Notes: generated from the letters alone by a model not told the origin. A stretch of DNA of 64,000 bases from SHLQ01 sp033344795 (GCA_033344795.1 JAWPMS010000001.1:1612001-1676000), one strand, 5' to 3'; shown: positions 1-8,627, counted from the stretch's first letter. Made by a program: numbers and translations.

Positions 1-1
1 C

Positions 2-1033
2 CGCGGTTTTCTCCTCCCTCTTGCGGGCCTGATCCTGATCGGTCTCGTTGCGGTTGCGTGCGGTGGGTCGAACGAAACGAACTCCACGGACACCAGCGCA
101 CCAGAAGCTGTCGATGTGGACGCCCCAGAGACGACCGAAGCCGCTGTCGTTCCCGATCGGATCGTTGTGGCTGCACGAGGTTCGATCGACGCCTCCCCAT
201 TGTGGGTCGCTGATTCTGAGGGATTCTTCGCCGCGGAGAACCTGACCATCGACTTCGCTCCGGTCTCCGAGGAAGTCGAGCTCTTCTATTCGGTTCGCGA
301 CGGGAACGCCGACGTTGCCGTGGTCTCTGCCAGCAGTGCCATTCGACGAGTCACATTCAACGAGGACCCACTCGAATTTGTCGTCTACCTCGATGGCACC
401 CAGGGTGGGCTCAAGGCGCCGCGCGGCACGATGTCGCTGATCGCGCCTCCATCAGGAGTCCAAGATGGGTGCGATCTAGAAAATCGGCGCGTCGGCGTCG
501 ACTCCATCTCCTCGCTCGCCGCAGCCGCCGTCCGTGAGATGGTCACCCGCGACGGCTGCGATGCATCGCTCATCTTCTTCTTCACCGGCGATTCGAACAG
601 CCTGCTCGAGCAGCTGGCCGAAGGCGAGATCGACGCAGCAGCACTACTGGACCCATACACGTCACGCGCTTTGCGAGAGGACTATCGCCTTGTTGCGAAC
701 CTCGACAATGAACTCTGCCCGGACTTCGGCCGCTGCCCGATCTCGATGGTCGTCGCCGAACGTGGTTGGGCTGAGGCGAACCCAGAAGTGCTCGGACGGT
801 TCCAGGCCGCGTTGGATGATGCGATGTTCTGGATCCGTCAGAACGAACTGGCGTATCGGGCGGAGCTCGTTTCGTGTTGTGCGTTGACCTCCGACGACGC
901 CGCGGATGTGCTGGTTCCCAACTTCGTTGGCGAGCGCCGGCAGCTCGAGGGAGATCTCCCGCGGTTGCTCGACATATTGGTCGCACAAAACCAGGTGACG
1001 TCGACCGACATGGTCGAAGAGCTCACCAGATAG
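2..1033 (+). CDS. NMT1/THI5-like ABC substrate-binding lipoprotein (5' end cut by window)
   Basis: The reading frame is open from the first bases of the window, so the true start lies upstream. It first encodes a hydrophobic stretch ending in Ala-Val-Ala-Cys (Cys codon 59-61), a signal peptidase II lipobox, which predicts a lipid-anchored protein outside the cytoplasmic membrane. The mature part has the NMT1/SsuA/THI5-type periplasmic-binding layout: an IVVAARGSIDASPLWVA start, a segment read as DGNADVAVVSAS, and a GEIDAAALLDPYT stretch. Such proteins deliver small organic substrates (sulfonates, pyrimidine precursors) to an ABC importer. Partner permease and ATPase genes are not seen and may lie upstream. 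An internal ATG at 116 would remove the lipobox, so it is not the start. The substrate is unknown. Confidence 0.75.
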   Translation, partial: RGFLLPLAGLILIGLVAVACGGSNETNSTDTSAPEAVDVDAPETTEAAVVPDRIVVAARGSIDASPLWVADSEGFFAAENLTIDFAPVSEEVELFYSVRDGNADVAVVSASSAIRRVTFNEDPLEFVVYLDGTQGGLKAPRGTMSLIAPPSGVQDGCDLENRRVGVDSISSLAAAAVREMVTRDGCDASLIFFFTGDSNSLLEQLAEGEIDAAALLDPYTSRALREDYRLVANLDNELCPDFGRCPISMVVAERGWAEANPEVLGRFQAALDDAMFWIRQNELAYRAELVSCCALTSDDAADVLVPNFVGERRQLEGDLPRLLDILVAQNQVTSTDMVEELTR

Positions 1034-1040
1034 CCGTCGT

Positions 1041-1385
1041 TCAGTCGAGAACGGCGATCGCTTCGATCTCGACGAGGCCTCCAAGCGGCAGCGCGTCAAC
1101 CGCAAAGGCTGCTCGAGCGGGCCGATGGTCTCCGAACGACTCGGTGTACGCCACGTTCATGGCGGCGTAGTCATCGATGCTGTCGAGGAGCACCGTGGTC
1201 TTCACGACGTTGCTCAAGTCTCCGCCCTCGGCTTCGACCAAGGCGGCGAGGTTCGCAACGGCCTGACGGACCTGCGCATCGAGCCCGTCGACAAGTGCGC
1301 CGTCGACAAGACCGAGCTGGCCCGAGACGTAGAGCGTGTTCCCCGCTCGGACGGATGGTGTGTATGGACCTACTGGCTTCGACAT
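1041..1385 (-). CDS. RidA family reactive-intermediate deaminase
   Basis: The 114-residue product beginning MSKPVGPYTPSVRAG matches the usual length of the RidA/YjgF/UK114 family. These trimeric cytoplasmic enzymes hydrolyse reactive enamine/imine intermediates made by PLP enzymes. The family hallmarks visible are GPYTPSVRAGNTLYVSGQ near the N-terminus and HRPARAAF near residue 90, whose first arginine region holds the catalytic Arg. The frame stays open further upstream to 1514, but that extension is low-complexity and antisense to a small membrane protein, so the start at 1385 is preferred. It is convergent with the lipoprotein gene, with a 7-base gap. Confidence 0.85.
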   Translation of the reverse strand: MSKPVGPYTPSVRAGNTLYVSGQLGLVDGALVDGLDAQVRQAVANLAALVEAEGGDLSNVVKTTVLLDSIDDYAAMNVAYTESFGDHRPARAAFAVDALPLGGLVEIEAIAVLD

Positions 1386-1403
1386 GGACTGGATCGTAAC
1401 CGC

Positions 1404-1409
1404 TACGCT
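1404..1409 (+). promoter_or_regulatory. Candidate -10 element (TACGCT) of a leaderless promoter
   Basis: TACGCT lies 7 bases before the ATG at 1417. The same TAnnnT arrangement recurs before many genes in this window, so transcription probably begins at or next to the start codon. Confidence 0.45.
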
Positions 1410-1416
1410 TGACCTC

Positions 1417-1593
1417 ATGGTCGGAGGAATCATCATCGTCATTCTGTTGCTCGTGGTGTTTCCCGTGGCGATCATGATGAGCGGAGCGATCTTCGCCGCC
1501 CTGATCGGCTCCACGTCGAAGAGCGCTGTCGATGCCGAGCATGCTGGATCTGAGCTTCTCGAAGTATCCGAGTCGAACCCCTACGCCAGCTGA
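1417..1593 (+). CDS. Small single-pass membrane protein, unknown function
   Basis: A 58-residue product starting MVGGIIIVILLL is mostly one hydrophobic helix (residues about 2-30, including VVFPVAIMMSGAIFAALIG) followed by a short polar tail rich in Ser, Glu and Ala. The frame could start earlier, at 1384 or 1336, but those starts overlap the ridA coding region, and the TACGCT hexamer 7 bases before 1417 supports this start. I do not recognise the family. It is convergent with the oxidoreductase at 1599, with 5 bases between stops. Its small size makes it easy to miss. Confidence 0.55.
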   Translation: MVGGIIIVILLLVVFPVAIMMSGAIFAALIGSTSKSAVDAEHAGSELLEVSESNPYAS

Positions 1594-1598
1594 CACTC

Positions 1599-2693
1599 TC
1601 AGCCAGTTGTGGGTGGGATGAGAACGAGCTTGCCCGCGTACGTCTTCGCCAGGAAGTCCTGTTGTGCGGTCACGATGTCGGCGAGCGGATATGTCTTTGA
1701 AACGACTGGTGAAATCTCACCGTTCTCGATGTAGCCGATGAGGTTCTCGAAGACCTCGCGTGGCTGGTACGTGCACCCCATGACCGTGAGGTCCTTCAAG
1801 TAAAGGGTGCGCACGTCGAGCTCAACCAGAGGCCCGGCGATGGCTCCGGCACACACGTATCGGCCTCGCAGGACGAGAAGGTCGAGCAGGACTGGCCACG
1901 TCGGCCCGGCGACGACATCGACCACGACATCGAATGAGTTCGCGCCGAATTCCGCCACGAGGTCGGCACCACGGTCAATGAGTTGGTTTGCGCCAAGACC
2001 GTCCATTTGCGCCCACTTTGCTTGCGATGCGACCGCAACGACGTGCGCACCGCGACGTGCAGCAAGCTGAATGGCCGCACTGCCAACGCCACCCGAGGCA
2101 CCCGTGATCAGCACCCGTTCCCCCGAGGCCAGACCCACCCGGTGGAGCATCCCTTCGGCCGTCGAATACGCACAGGGAAACGATGCCAACTCGACATCGG
2201 TGAGCGGCGAGTCGATCGGGAAGGCTTCGGTCTGACGAACCGCACAGAACTGCGCGAAGCCGCCGTCGATCTCCGAACCCATCGTGATGCAGACACCGTT
2301 GCCGCCAGGCAGTGGCTCCTGCATCGTGCGGATCATCACTCGTTCGCCAATTCGCGAGTCGTCGACCTCCGCCCCAACCGCGACGATGGTGCCGGCTGCA
2401 TCCGCACCCTGGGTGCGCGGGAAGGTGAGTCCTTCCCCTGCCCAGCCTCCATCCTCGGTCACCGAGTCGTCGAAGCCTGCTTCGCCGCCAGACTCGGTCC
2501 CCGAGGAGACCGACTTCGAGTACCAGCCGATCCGAGTGTTGACGTCGGTGTTGTTCACGCCGGCGGCACCGACTGCGACCAGCACTTCGGTTGGCCCGGG
2601 CGTCGGTACCGAAACGTCACTGCGGTAGTCGAGCTTTTCGAACCCCCCATGCCCGGTGAGATGAACAGCGTGCATGGTCGCGGGAAGGTTCAT
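1599..2693 (-). CDS. Zinc-type alcohol dehydrogenase-like oxidoreductase (MDR, quinone oxidoreductase group)
   Basis: The product has the medium-chain dehydrogenase/reductase fold. An N-terminal GroES-like part (GVNNTDVNTRIGWY, TQGADAAGTIVAVG) is followed by a nucleotide-binding motif of the form ITGASGGVGSAAIQLA around residue 175 and a C-terminal half ending KTYAGKLVLIP. The motif favours NADPH and a quinone-oxidoreductase-like role. No structural-zinc Cys cluster or clear catalytic zinc set is visible, so it is probably zinc-independent. ATG at 2693 (MNLPATMHAVHL) is chosen; ATG at 2675 and GTG at 2738 are alternatives. The substrate is unknown. Confidence 0.8.
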   Translation of the reverse strand: MNLPATMHAVHLTGHGGFEKLDYRSDVSVPTPGPTEVLVAVGAAGVNNTDVNTRIGWYSKSVSSGTESGGEAGFDDSVTEDGGWAGEGLTFPRTQGADAAGTIVAVGAEVDDSRIGERVMIRTMQEPLPGGNGVCITMGSEIDGGFAQFCAVRQTEAFPIDSPLTDVELASFPCAYSTAEGMLHRVGLASGERVLITGASGGVGSAAIQLAARRGAHVVAVASQAKWAQMDGLGANQLIDRGADLVAEFGANSFDVVVDVVAGPTWPVLLDLLVLRGRYVCAGAIAGPLVELDVRTLYLKDLTVMGCTYQPREVFENLIGYIENGEISPVVSKTYPLADIVTAQQDFLAKTYAGKLVLIPPTTG

Positions 2694-2764
2694 CCGTCGA
2701 GTCTGCCCGACCGCACGGGGTCGGGCCTCACTTTCCACTTACTCCCTGCGCGCTGCGGTCGGCG

Positions 2765-3448
2765 TCAACTCCAGTTGGCGGTACCGAGGCGGTAACCGAC
2801 CGAACGGACGGTGGCGATGAGGCTCGCATGTTCCTCGCCGAGTTTGGACCGGAGGCGACGTATGTGGACGTCGACGGTCCGTGCCCCGCCGTAGTAGTCA
2901 TAACCCCAGACTTCGCTCAGCAAGATCTCGCGGCTGAACACCTTGCCCGGCTGCGAGGCCAAGAAACGGAGCAGCTCGTACTCCATGTACGTGAGGTCGA
3001 GTGACCGACCGTCGACCACTGCTTGATACGTCTCGACATTCAGGCTCAGCGGACCGAATGAGATGATCGCCGTGTCGCCGTCACCGTCGAAGCGTTGGAG
3101 CATGTGTTCGAGTCGTGCTTCGAGTTCCGCAGGATGAAACGGCATGAGGCAGAAATCATCGAAGTGTTCGGTATTGTCCGCGAGTTCAGGAAGCGCTTCG
3201 GCCGAGACCAACATCAGCGTGGCGGATGCGGCGTCTTCGCGTGAGCGCAACCACTTTGCGATGCGAAACGCCATCTCTGGATTGCCGTCCACGGTGATCA
3301 CTGCGCCGGACCAACCGCCGGGCGGCTCCAGTGTTTGTGCGGCGCTTGCATCTGAGACGGCCTTCCACTCGCAGCGCAGGACATCGAGGACCTTCGTCAG
3401 GCTCGAACCCATTGGGGCGGGGTGTACGAGAATCGTCGGGTTGTTCAC
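2765..3448 (-). CDS. OmpR-family winged-helix regulator, GlnR-like
   Basis: This 227-residue protein has an N-terminal response-regulator-like domain (about 1-115) and a C-terminal OmpR/PhoB winged helix (about 130-225) with typical FSREILLSEVWGYDYYGGARTVDVHIRRLRSKLG and VRSVGYRL features. The receiver is degenerate: the normal acidic pocket and DxR pattern are not obvious, and a single Asp (about residue 54, VDGN) sits near the phospho-acceptor position. That resembles the atypical receiver of actinobacterial GlnR, the global nitrogen regulator. It starts at GTG 7 bases after the stop of the type I glutamine synthetase, so the two are probably one transcript. Identity as GlnR rests on architecture and neighbours, and is an inference. 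Confidence 0.75.
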   Translation of the reverse strand: MNNPTILVHPAPMGSSLTKVLDVLRCEWKAVSDASAAQTLEPPGGWSGAVITVDGNPEMAFRIAKWLRSREDAASATLMLVSAEALPELADNTEHFDDFCLMPFHPAELEARLEHMLQRFDGDGDTAIISFGPLSLNVETYQAVVDGRSLDLTYMEYELLRFLASQPGKVFSREILLSEVWGYDYYGGARTVDVHIRRLRSKLGEEHASLIATVRSVGYRLGTANWS

Positions 3449-3455
3449 GAGGCGC

Positions 3456-4784
3456 TCACCACTGCCTCAGGTAACGATCGAGCTCGAACTGGGTCACGTG
3501 CCGCGAATAGCTCTCCCATTCCGCACGTCGATTGCGAAGGAACCATTCGAAGATGTGTTCACCGAGGGCCTCCTGCGCAAGCTCCGATGCTTCCATCTCG
3601 TTGAGTGCTTCGTCGAGCGAGCGCGGCAGGGTCGCGACACCGGCATCGGCTGCGCTCTGGCGGTCGAACAGGTTGACCTGCGTCTCGGGCTGCAGCTCGT
3701 ACCCCTCCTCGATTCCCTTCATTCCCGCCGCAAGGATCAGCGAGAACGCAAGGTACGGATTGCACGCGGGGTCGAGGGCTCGATACTCGATTCGAGTTGC
3801 ATCAGGTTTGTTTGGTTTGGTGACCGGAATTCGAACGAGGGTCGATTGATTGTTCCGGGCCCACGAGACGTATCTGGGTGCTTCGAGGCCGTCATTCAAA
3901 CGCTTGTACGAGTTGATCAGTTGGTTCGTGACGGCGGTTATCTCGCGAGCGTGATGAAGCGTTCCTGCGATGAACTGTTGCGCAACTGTCGACAACCCGT
4001 ATTCGTGGTCCGGATCGTGAAACGCGTTCTCGTCGTCGCGCCACAACGACATGTGCGTGTGCATGCCCGAGCCCTGCACTCCATCGAGGGGCTTGGGCAT
4101 GAAGGTCGCGTGTACATCTCGTTCCATGGCGATCTTGCGAACGACCAGGCGGAACATCATGATCGAGTCGGCCATTGCGAGAGCTTCGGTGTACTGCAGA
4201 TCGATCTCATGCTGGCCGGGTGCGTCCTCGTGGAAGCTGTATTCGACCGGAATCGACAGGGCCTCCAGCATGTGCTGCGTCGTCTTGCGCAAGTCGCTCG
4301 CGACATCTGCGGTCGTGAGATCGAAGTACGAGGCATTGTCGACTGGCTCGACCGGGGTCCGGGAGTCGCCGTCGTTCAGATAGAAGAATTCCATCTCCGG
4401 TGCGACGTTGAAGGTGAAGCCTGCTTGATGAGCTCGCGTCAAGTTGCGACGAAGCACCTGACGTGGGTCACCGGCAAACGGACTGCCGTCGAGGCGTTGG
4501 ATGTCGCAGAATATGAGCGCTGACGGTTCGTCGTCCCTTGCCCACGGGAGCAGTTCGAACGTGCGTGCATCGGGGCGAGCGAGCACGTCGCTTTCCTGCA
4601 CACGGCTGAAGCCGTCGATCGATGAGCCATCGAATTGCAGACCTTCCTCAAACACCTTTTCGAGTTCTGCTGGCGAGATCGCAACCGACTTGTGCTGGCC
4701 GAGCACATCGGTGAACCAAAGGCGGACCAGTCGCACACCTCGCTCCTCGACGGTGCGAAGGACGTAATTCTCCTGTGGTTCCAT
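3456..4784 (-). CDS. glnA: Type I glutamine synthetase, probably not adenylylated
   Basis: The enzyme makes glutamine from glutamate, ammonia and ATP in the cytoplasm. The 442-residue product is typical of type I glutamine synthetases. It shows DGSSIDGF (52-59), the metal-binding PEMEFF (129-134), QHEIDL (191-196), GSGMHTHMSLW (238-248) and ARNNQSTLVRIP (309-320). At the site where beta-type enzymes carry the adenylylated Tyr, this protein has NLFDRQ with Phe at about 373, so adenylyl control looks absent. The ATG at 4784 begins MEPQENYVLR; the frame upstream to 4841 is poor. It is divergent from the type II enzyme and shares its control region, and it is followed by the GlnR-like gene. Confidence 0.93.
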   Translation of the reverse strand: MEPQENYVLRTVEERGVRLVRLWFTDVLGQHKSVAISPAELEKVFEEGLQFDGSSIDGFSRVQESDVLARPDARTFELLPWARDDEPSALIFCDIQRLDGSPFAGDPRQVLRRNLTRAHQAGFTFNVAPEMEFFYLNDGDSRTPVEPVDNASYFDLTTADVASDLRKTTQHMLEALSIPVEYSFHEDAPGQHEIDLQYTEALAMADSIMMFRLVVRKIAMERDVHATFMPKPLDGVQGSGMHTHMSLWRDDENAFHDPDHEYGLSTVAQQFIAGTLHHAREITAVTNQLINSYKRLNDGLEAPRYVSWARNNQSTLVRIPVTKPNKPDATRIEYRALDPACNPYLAFSLILAAGMKGIEEGYELQPETQVNLFDRQSAADAGVATLPRSLDEALNEMEASELAQEALGEHIFEWFLRNRRAEWESYSRHVTQFELDRYLRQW

Positions 4785-4824
4785 CTCGCCATGGTCGCAT
4801 CCACCGTCGCGAACAGCCACTCGA

Positions 4825-4857
4825 GTGAACAAGCGGTTCACACGGCGTTAACACTTC
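4825..4857. promoter_or_regulatory. Three 11-bp direct repeats between glnA and glnII (GlnR/PHO-box-like)
   Basis: GTGAAC (4825-4830), GTTCAC (4836-4841) and GTTAAC (4847-4852) recur at exact 11-bp spacing in the divergent promoter region. Tandem 11-nt units beginning GTTCAC are the known PhoP-box form in Streptomyces, and GlnR also binds with 11-bp periodicity. A GlnR-like gene lies in the same locus. Which regulator binds cannot be decided from sequence alone. Confidence 0.55.
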
Positions 4858-4981
4858 TGTATGCGCTGCTGGACCGGGGCGCGGCTACGGTCAAACCGGT
4901 CAATTGCATGCCGCCATGGACGTCGGCGCTTTCGATTCACGGCTCTGCTGTGAATACGTCCCACAACCAAGGAGTACTCGG

Positions 4982-5992
4982 ATGGTTTACCGAGCTGAAT
5001 ACATTTGGATAGACGGCACTGAGCCGACCAAAGAGGTCCGTTCAAAGACCCGAGTCATCGCAGACGGATCGGAGCCCGGAATCTGGGGTTACGACGGTTC
5101 GAGCACCAACCAGGCGCCCGGCGACAAGAGCGACATCGTGCTCAAGCCTGTTGCGAGCTTCCCTGATCCGATTCGCGGCGGCGACAACATCCTCGTGATG
5201 TGCGAGACCTTCTTCGTCGATGGAACCCCAATTCCTTCGAATACCCGCGCCCTCGCCCGCGCTGCCGAGGACCGGTACGGCGATCAGGAGCCATGGTTCG
5301 GTCTCGAGCAGGAGTACACGCTCATCGACCCCGGCACCGGCTGGCCTGCTGGCTTCCCGCCGAACGGTTTCCCCGCTCCTCAGGGCCCGTACTACTGCGG
5401 CGTCGGAGCGCTCAAGATTCACGGTCGTGAGATGGTCGAACGCCACACGGATCTCTGCATCGCTGCCGGACTGAAGATCTCTGGAACCAACGCCGAGGTC
5501 ATGCCTGGTCAGTGGGAGTTCCAGATCGGCCCAGCCGGCACCACCGAGGTTGGCGACCACCTGTGGGTCGCCCGTTACCTTCTGTATCGCGTTGGCGAGG
5601 AGTTCGACATCGAGGTGTCGATCGAAGCAAAGCCGATGAAGGGTGACTGGAACGGTGCTGGCATGCACACCAACTTCTCGACCAAGGCGATGCGAGAGGG
5701 CTACGAGCCAATCATTGCCGCTTGTGAAGCAATGGGCGCCGAAGGTGTGCCAACGCGACATCTCCAGGGTTATGGCGTCGGCATCGAGGATCGCCTCACC
5801 GGTGCACATGAGACGCAGCGATTCGATCAGTTCAGCTATGGAGTGTCGGATCGAGGCGCGTCGATTCGCATCCCATGGCAGGTCGAGCAAGATCAGAAGG
5901 GCTACATCGAAGATCGTCGCCCGAACGCAAACGCTGATCCCTACGTCGTCGCAGCACTGCTGACCGACACGATCGGCGCAGCACTCGCGTAG
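4982..5992 (+). CDS. glnII: Type II (eukaryote-like) glutamine synthetase
   Basis: The 336-residue product has the length and motifs of GSII: WGYDGSSTNQA (36-45), WFGLEQEYTL (105-114), AEVMPGQWEFQIGP (171-184) and NGAGMHTNFST near 225. It catalyses the same reaction as the type I enzyme but is decameric and is not controlled by adenylylation. The start at 4982 has AAGGAG 7 bases upstream; earlier in-frame Met codons lack this. GSII occurs in Streptomyces, Frankia and rhizobia alongside a type I enzyme. The gene is divergent from glnA and is followed by an intrinsic terminator. Confidence 0.94.
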   Translation: MVYRAEYIWIDGTEPTKEVRSKTRVIADGSEPGIWGYDGSSTNQAPGDKSDIVLKPVASFPDPIRGGDNILVMCETFFVDGTPIPSNTRALARAAEDRYGDQEPWFGLEQEYTLIDPGTGWPAGFPPNGFPAPQGPYYCGVGALKIHGREMVERHTDLCIAAGLKISGTNAEVMPGQWEFQIGPAGTTEVGDHLWVARYLLYRVGEEFDIEVSIEAKPMKGDWNGAGMHTNFSTKAMREGYEPIIAACEAMGAEGVPTRHLQGYGVGIEDRLTGAHETQRFDQFSYGVSDRGASIRIPWQVEQDQKGYIEDRRPNANADPYVVAALLTDTIGAALA

Positions 5993-6012
5993 AGCGTGCA
6001 CATAGATGTTTG

Positions 6013-6052
6013 ATGGGGAACCGGCTTCTCGCCGGTTCCCCATCTGCTTTTT
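6013..6052 (+). terminator. Intrinsic terminator of glnII
   Basis: A perfect 13-bp stem (6013-6025 with 6031-6043) around a 5-base TTCTC loop is followed by CTGCTTTTT. It is the clearest rho-independent terminator in the window. Confidence 0.9.
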
Positions 6053-6104
6053 CGATACGTCAACGTTTGTGCATCAGTCGAGCAGAGCTGTTGTCCGTCG
6101 CCGT

Positions 6105-6110
6105 TAGAGT
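6105..6110 (+). promoter_or_regulatory. Candidate -10 element (TAGAGT) of a leaderless nadE promoter
   Basis: TAGAGT lies 6 bases before the GTG start at 6117, and no Shine-Dalgarno sequence lies between. It fits the recurrent leaderless pattern of the window. Confidence 0.5.
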
Positions 6111-6116
6111 TTCGTT

Positions 6117-7811
6117 GTGGCTTTTCTGCGTGTCGCTGTCTGTCAGATCAACACCAAGGTCGGTGATCTTGAGGGCAATGGCGCCAAGGTTCTTGCCTGG
6201 ATGGCCGAGGCCGAGCGAGAGGGTGCCGACCTCGCGCTCTTTCCCGAGCTGACGATCACGGGTTATCCGCCCGAGGATCTTCTGCTGAAGCCGGGCTTCA
6301 TCGCGGAGAACATCCGCATCCTGCACGAAATTGCTGGTTCGATCACCGGCCACTGCGCCGCCGCAATCGGTTTCGCCGACGGAGCCGGACACGGCCAGAG
6401 CTACAACGCTCTCGCCGTCGTGTCGGCCGGCGAGGTCAAGTCGATCTACCACAAGCGCGCCCTTCCCAACTACGGGGTGTTCGACGAAGAGAGAGTCTTC
6501 CTGGCGGGATCCGAACCCATGCAGCTGCATGAGATCGCGGGCATCCGGGTCGGTATGTCGATCTGCGAAGACGGCTGGATTGCCGGCGGGCCGATTCCGC
6601 AACTTGCGGCAGGCGGCGCAGAGATCATCGTCAACATGAATGCCTCGCCCTACTACCGCCGCAAGACCGAAGTTCGTCAGGCCGAGATGGCGGCGCGAGT
6701 TGCCGAAGCCGGCGGTATTCCATTGGTCTACGGCAATCAGGTCGGTGGTCAGGACGAACTGATCTTCGATGGGTCCTCTTTCGTCCTCGATGCCGAAGGC
6801 CAACTCATTGCACGTGCCGGGCACTGCGTCGAGGAGTTGCTGATGGTCGACGTGGAGGCAATCGAGAGTGCGGTGCCCGTCGAGGCGACATTCCCGGTTG
6901 TCGCGGTCTCGACGTCGACAGGACGTGACAACCCATCGATGACGCCTCGTGTCGCACCTCTCGAAGCCGAACTCGACGAATTGCACGATGCTCTTGTCCT
7001 GGCCACGCGCGATTACGTCCAGAAGAATGGCTTCACTGACATCTGTCTCGGCTTGTCCGGCGGAATTGACTCCACGCTCACGGCTGCCATTGCCGCCGAT
7101 GCACTGGGGCCGGAGAACGTGCACTGCGTCCTCATGCCCAGTCGTTTCTCGAGCGATCATTCCGTCACTGATGCCGAGGAGTTTGCAAAGCGGCTCGGCG
7201 TCTCGCATCGCACCATCGGGATCGAACCAGCGCACGCGGCGTTTCTGGACATGTTCGCCGACTCCTTCTCCGGTCGTGAGGAAGGGCTCACCGAAGAGAA
7301 CCTGCAGTCGCGCATACGTGGAGTGATCTTGATGGCGCTCACCAACAAGTTCGGCTGGCTCGTCCTGACCACCGGAAACAAGAGCGAAGCGGCAGTGGGA
7401 TACTCCACGCTCTACGGAGACACGGCGGGTGCCTACGCAGTGATCAAGGACGTCTACAAACTCGACGTCTATGCGTTGTCGCGCCGGTTCAACGAACGCG
7501 CCGGTCGAGAGGTCATTCCGGAGTCGGTCATCACCAAACCTCCGTCCGCCGAGCTGCGTCCCGATCAGCGCGACGATCAGAGTCTTCCGCCATACGAAGA
7601 CCTCGATCCGCTTCTCGAGGCCTACATCGAAGGCGACCGAACCGTCGCCGAACTCATCGACATGGGCTTCGACGATGCGACGGTGAAACGCATCACTCGC
7701 CTCGTCGACATCTCCGAGTTCAAGAGACGTCAGACTCCGTTGGGAGCGCGCGTCACCAAGAAGGGTTTTGGTCGAGACCGACGACTTCCCATCACCAACG
7801 GCTTTCGCTGA
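6117..7811 (+). CDS. nadE: Glutamine-dependent NAD(+) synthetase
   Basis: The enzyme amidates deamido-NAD to NAD in the cytoplasm, drawing ammonia from glutamine. Two domains are clear. The N-terminal nitrilase-type glutaminase (about 1-270) has the catalytic triad Glu44 (FPELTITGY), Lys113 (HKRALPNYG) and Cys150 (SICEDGW). The C-terminal synthetase has the ATP pyrophosphatase loop LSGGIDST at 313-320 and TTGNKSE further on. The total of 564 residues matches the shorter bacterial form. The start is GTG, with a TAnnnT hexamer 6 bases upstream. Its place after the two glutamine synthetases fits a nitrogen-linked region. Confidence 0.95.
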   Translation: MAFLRVAVCQINTKVGDLEGNGAKVLAWMAEAEREGADLALFPELTITGYPPEDLLLKPGFIAENIRILHEIAGSITGHCAAAIGFADGAGHGQSYNALAVVSAGEVKSIYHKRALPNYGVFDEERVFLAGSEPMQLHEIAGIRVGMSICEDGWIAGGPIPQLAAGGAEIIVNMNASPYYRRKTEVRQAEMAARVAEAGGIPLVYGNQVGGQDELIFDGSSFVLDAEGQLIARAGHCVEELLMVDVEAIESAVPVEATFPVVAVSTSTGRDNPSMTPRVAPLEAELDELHDALVLATRDYVQKNGFTDICLGLSGGIDSTLTAAIAADALGPENVHCVLMPSRFSSDHSVTDAEEFAKRLGVSHRTIGIEPAHAAFLDMFADSFSGREEGLTEENLQSRIRGVILMALTNKFGWLVLTTGNKSEAAVGYSTLYGDTAGAYAVIKDVYKLDVYALSRRFNERAGREVIPESVITKPPSAELRPDQRDDQSLPPYEDLDPLLEAYIEGDRTVAELIDMGFDDATVKRITRLVDISEFKRRQTPLGARVTKKGFGRDRRLPITNGFR

Positions 7812-7860
7812 CGTCGCGTCCAGTGCATCTGCGGCGTCCCCCTCGGCCGTATAGGCGGAC

Positions 7861-8472
7861 ATGGGAGATGACGCGCCGGCCGAAACCACAAGCCAGAATC
7901 CAGGACGGGGCCTGCTTGCGCTGTTGAGTCTGAGCGTATTTGTTGGTCTCATCGTTGTGGGTGGCGTGATCGGTTTGCTGATCGGCGGCGGCGAATCATC
8001 GGCGGTCGCGTCGCCAACCACACCGACGGCACCGACGAGGCCAGATGTCGCGCCCACGACCGCTGCACCCGTCGAAGTTCTTGGCGTCGCCGAACTGGAT
8101 GCCCCTCTTGCAACGACCACGCAGTCCGCTGTGAACCCGTCGACAACCGCAAGCGAGTCCGCCGATACTCGCGGTGTCGAGTTCATTGAGCTTCCCAAGG
8201 CGGTCTACGACCGCTTCGTCTTGGAACCGGATGAACTTCTTGTCGTGAACGTCGCGGCCAACGACAAGATCGGCGGTGAGCTCGATTCCGTCGTGGCGAC
8301 CGGTCTTGGTACGTTGCCCCCTGGGTTTGCGCTCGATGAGACGGGCTTGTTGTCGGGAAAAACGGCCGAGTGCGGCAACTGGAGGCTCCAATACGCCCTT
8401 CTTTCAACCAATCCCGCCGTCGGAACCTCGTGGATCGAGATCACGGTGGATGGTTGTGCCCAGCTGGAGTGA
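7861..8472 (+). CDS. Membrane-anchored protein with putative Ig-like (He_PIG-type) extracellular domain
   Basis: The 203-residue product has a short polar N-terminus, one transmembrane helix (about 19-45, LLALLSLSVFVGLIVVGGVIGLLIGGG), a Thr/Pro/Ala-rich linker (about 50-105) and a compact C-terminal domain with GLGTLPPGFALDETGLLSG. That last pattern resembles the putative-Ig He_PIG repeat, in which a phrase like LPPGLSLDPTTGLISG is typical. Two Cys residues near the end could form a disulfide. It probably faces the outside of the cell. The ATG at 7861 is preceded by TATAGG five bases upstream. The function is unknown. Confidence 0.7.
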   Translation: MGDDAPAETTSQNPGRGLLALLSLSVFVGLIVVGGVIGLLIGGGESSAVASPTTPTAPTRPDVAPTTAAPVEVLGVAELDAPLATTTQSAVNPSTTASESADTRGVEFIELPKAVYDRFVLEPDELLVVNVAANDKIGGELDSVVATGLGTLPPGFALDETGLLSGKTAECGNWRLQYALLSTNPAVGTSWIEITVDGCAQLE

Positions 8473-8611
8473 TGTTACTTTTGGCACATTTTCAGCACGG
8501 TCTGCGGTGGTGGCGGCCGAATCGGTCGGTAGGGTTTCCCTTCAGGTCGGCTCTGAAAGAGTCGAAACAACTGCATCACCTACCCGAACTGGGTGTCGTA
8601 GTCAACACGGT

Positions 8612-8627
8612 GGTGGCGAAGGCCACC
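8612..8627 (+). other. Short hairpin in the sigma factor leader
   Basis: GGTGGC and GCCACC pair around a 4-base GAAG loop, about 25 bases before the TTG start of the sigma factor. There is no T-tract, so it is not a terminator. The 180-base gap 8473-8652 otherwise holds only a possible TAGGGT -10 element at 8530. Confidence 0.3.

Noticed and set aside
6060..8198. A 712-codon open frame on the minus strand opposite nadE
   Set aside because: It is a shadow of nadE and the next gene, with no domain or start signal.
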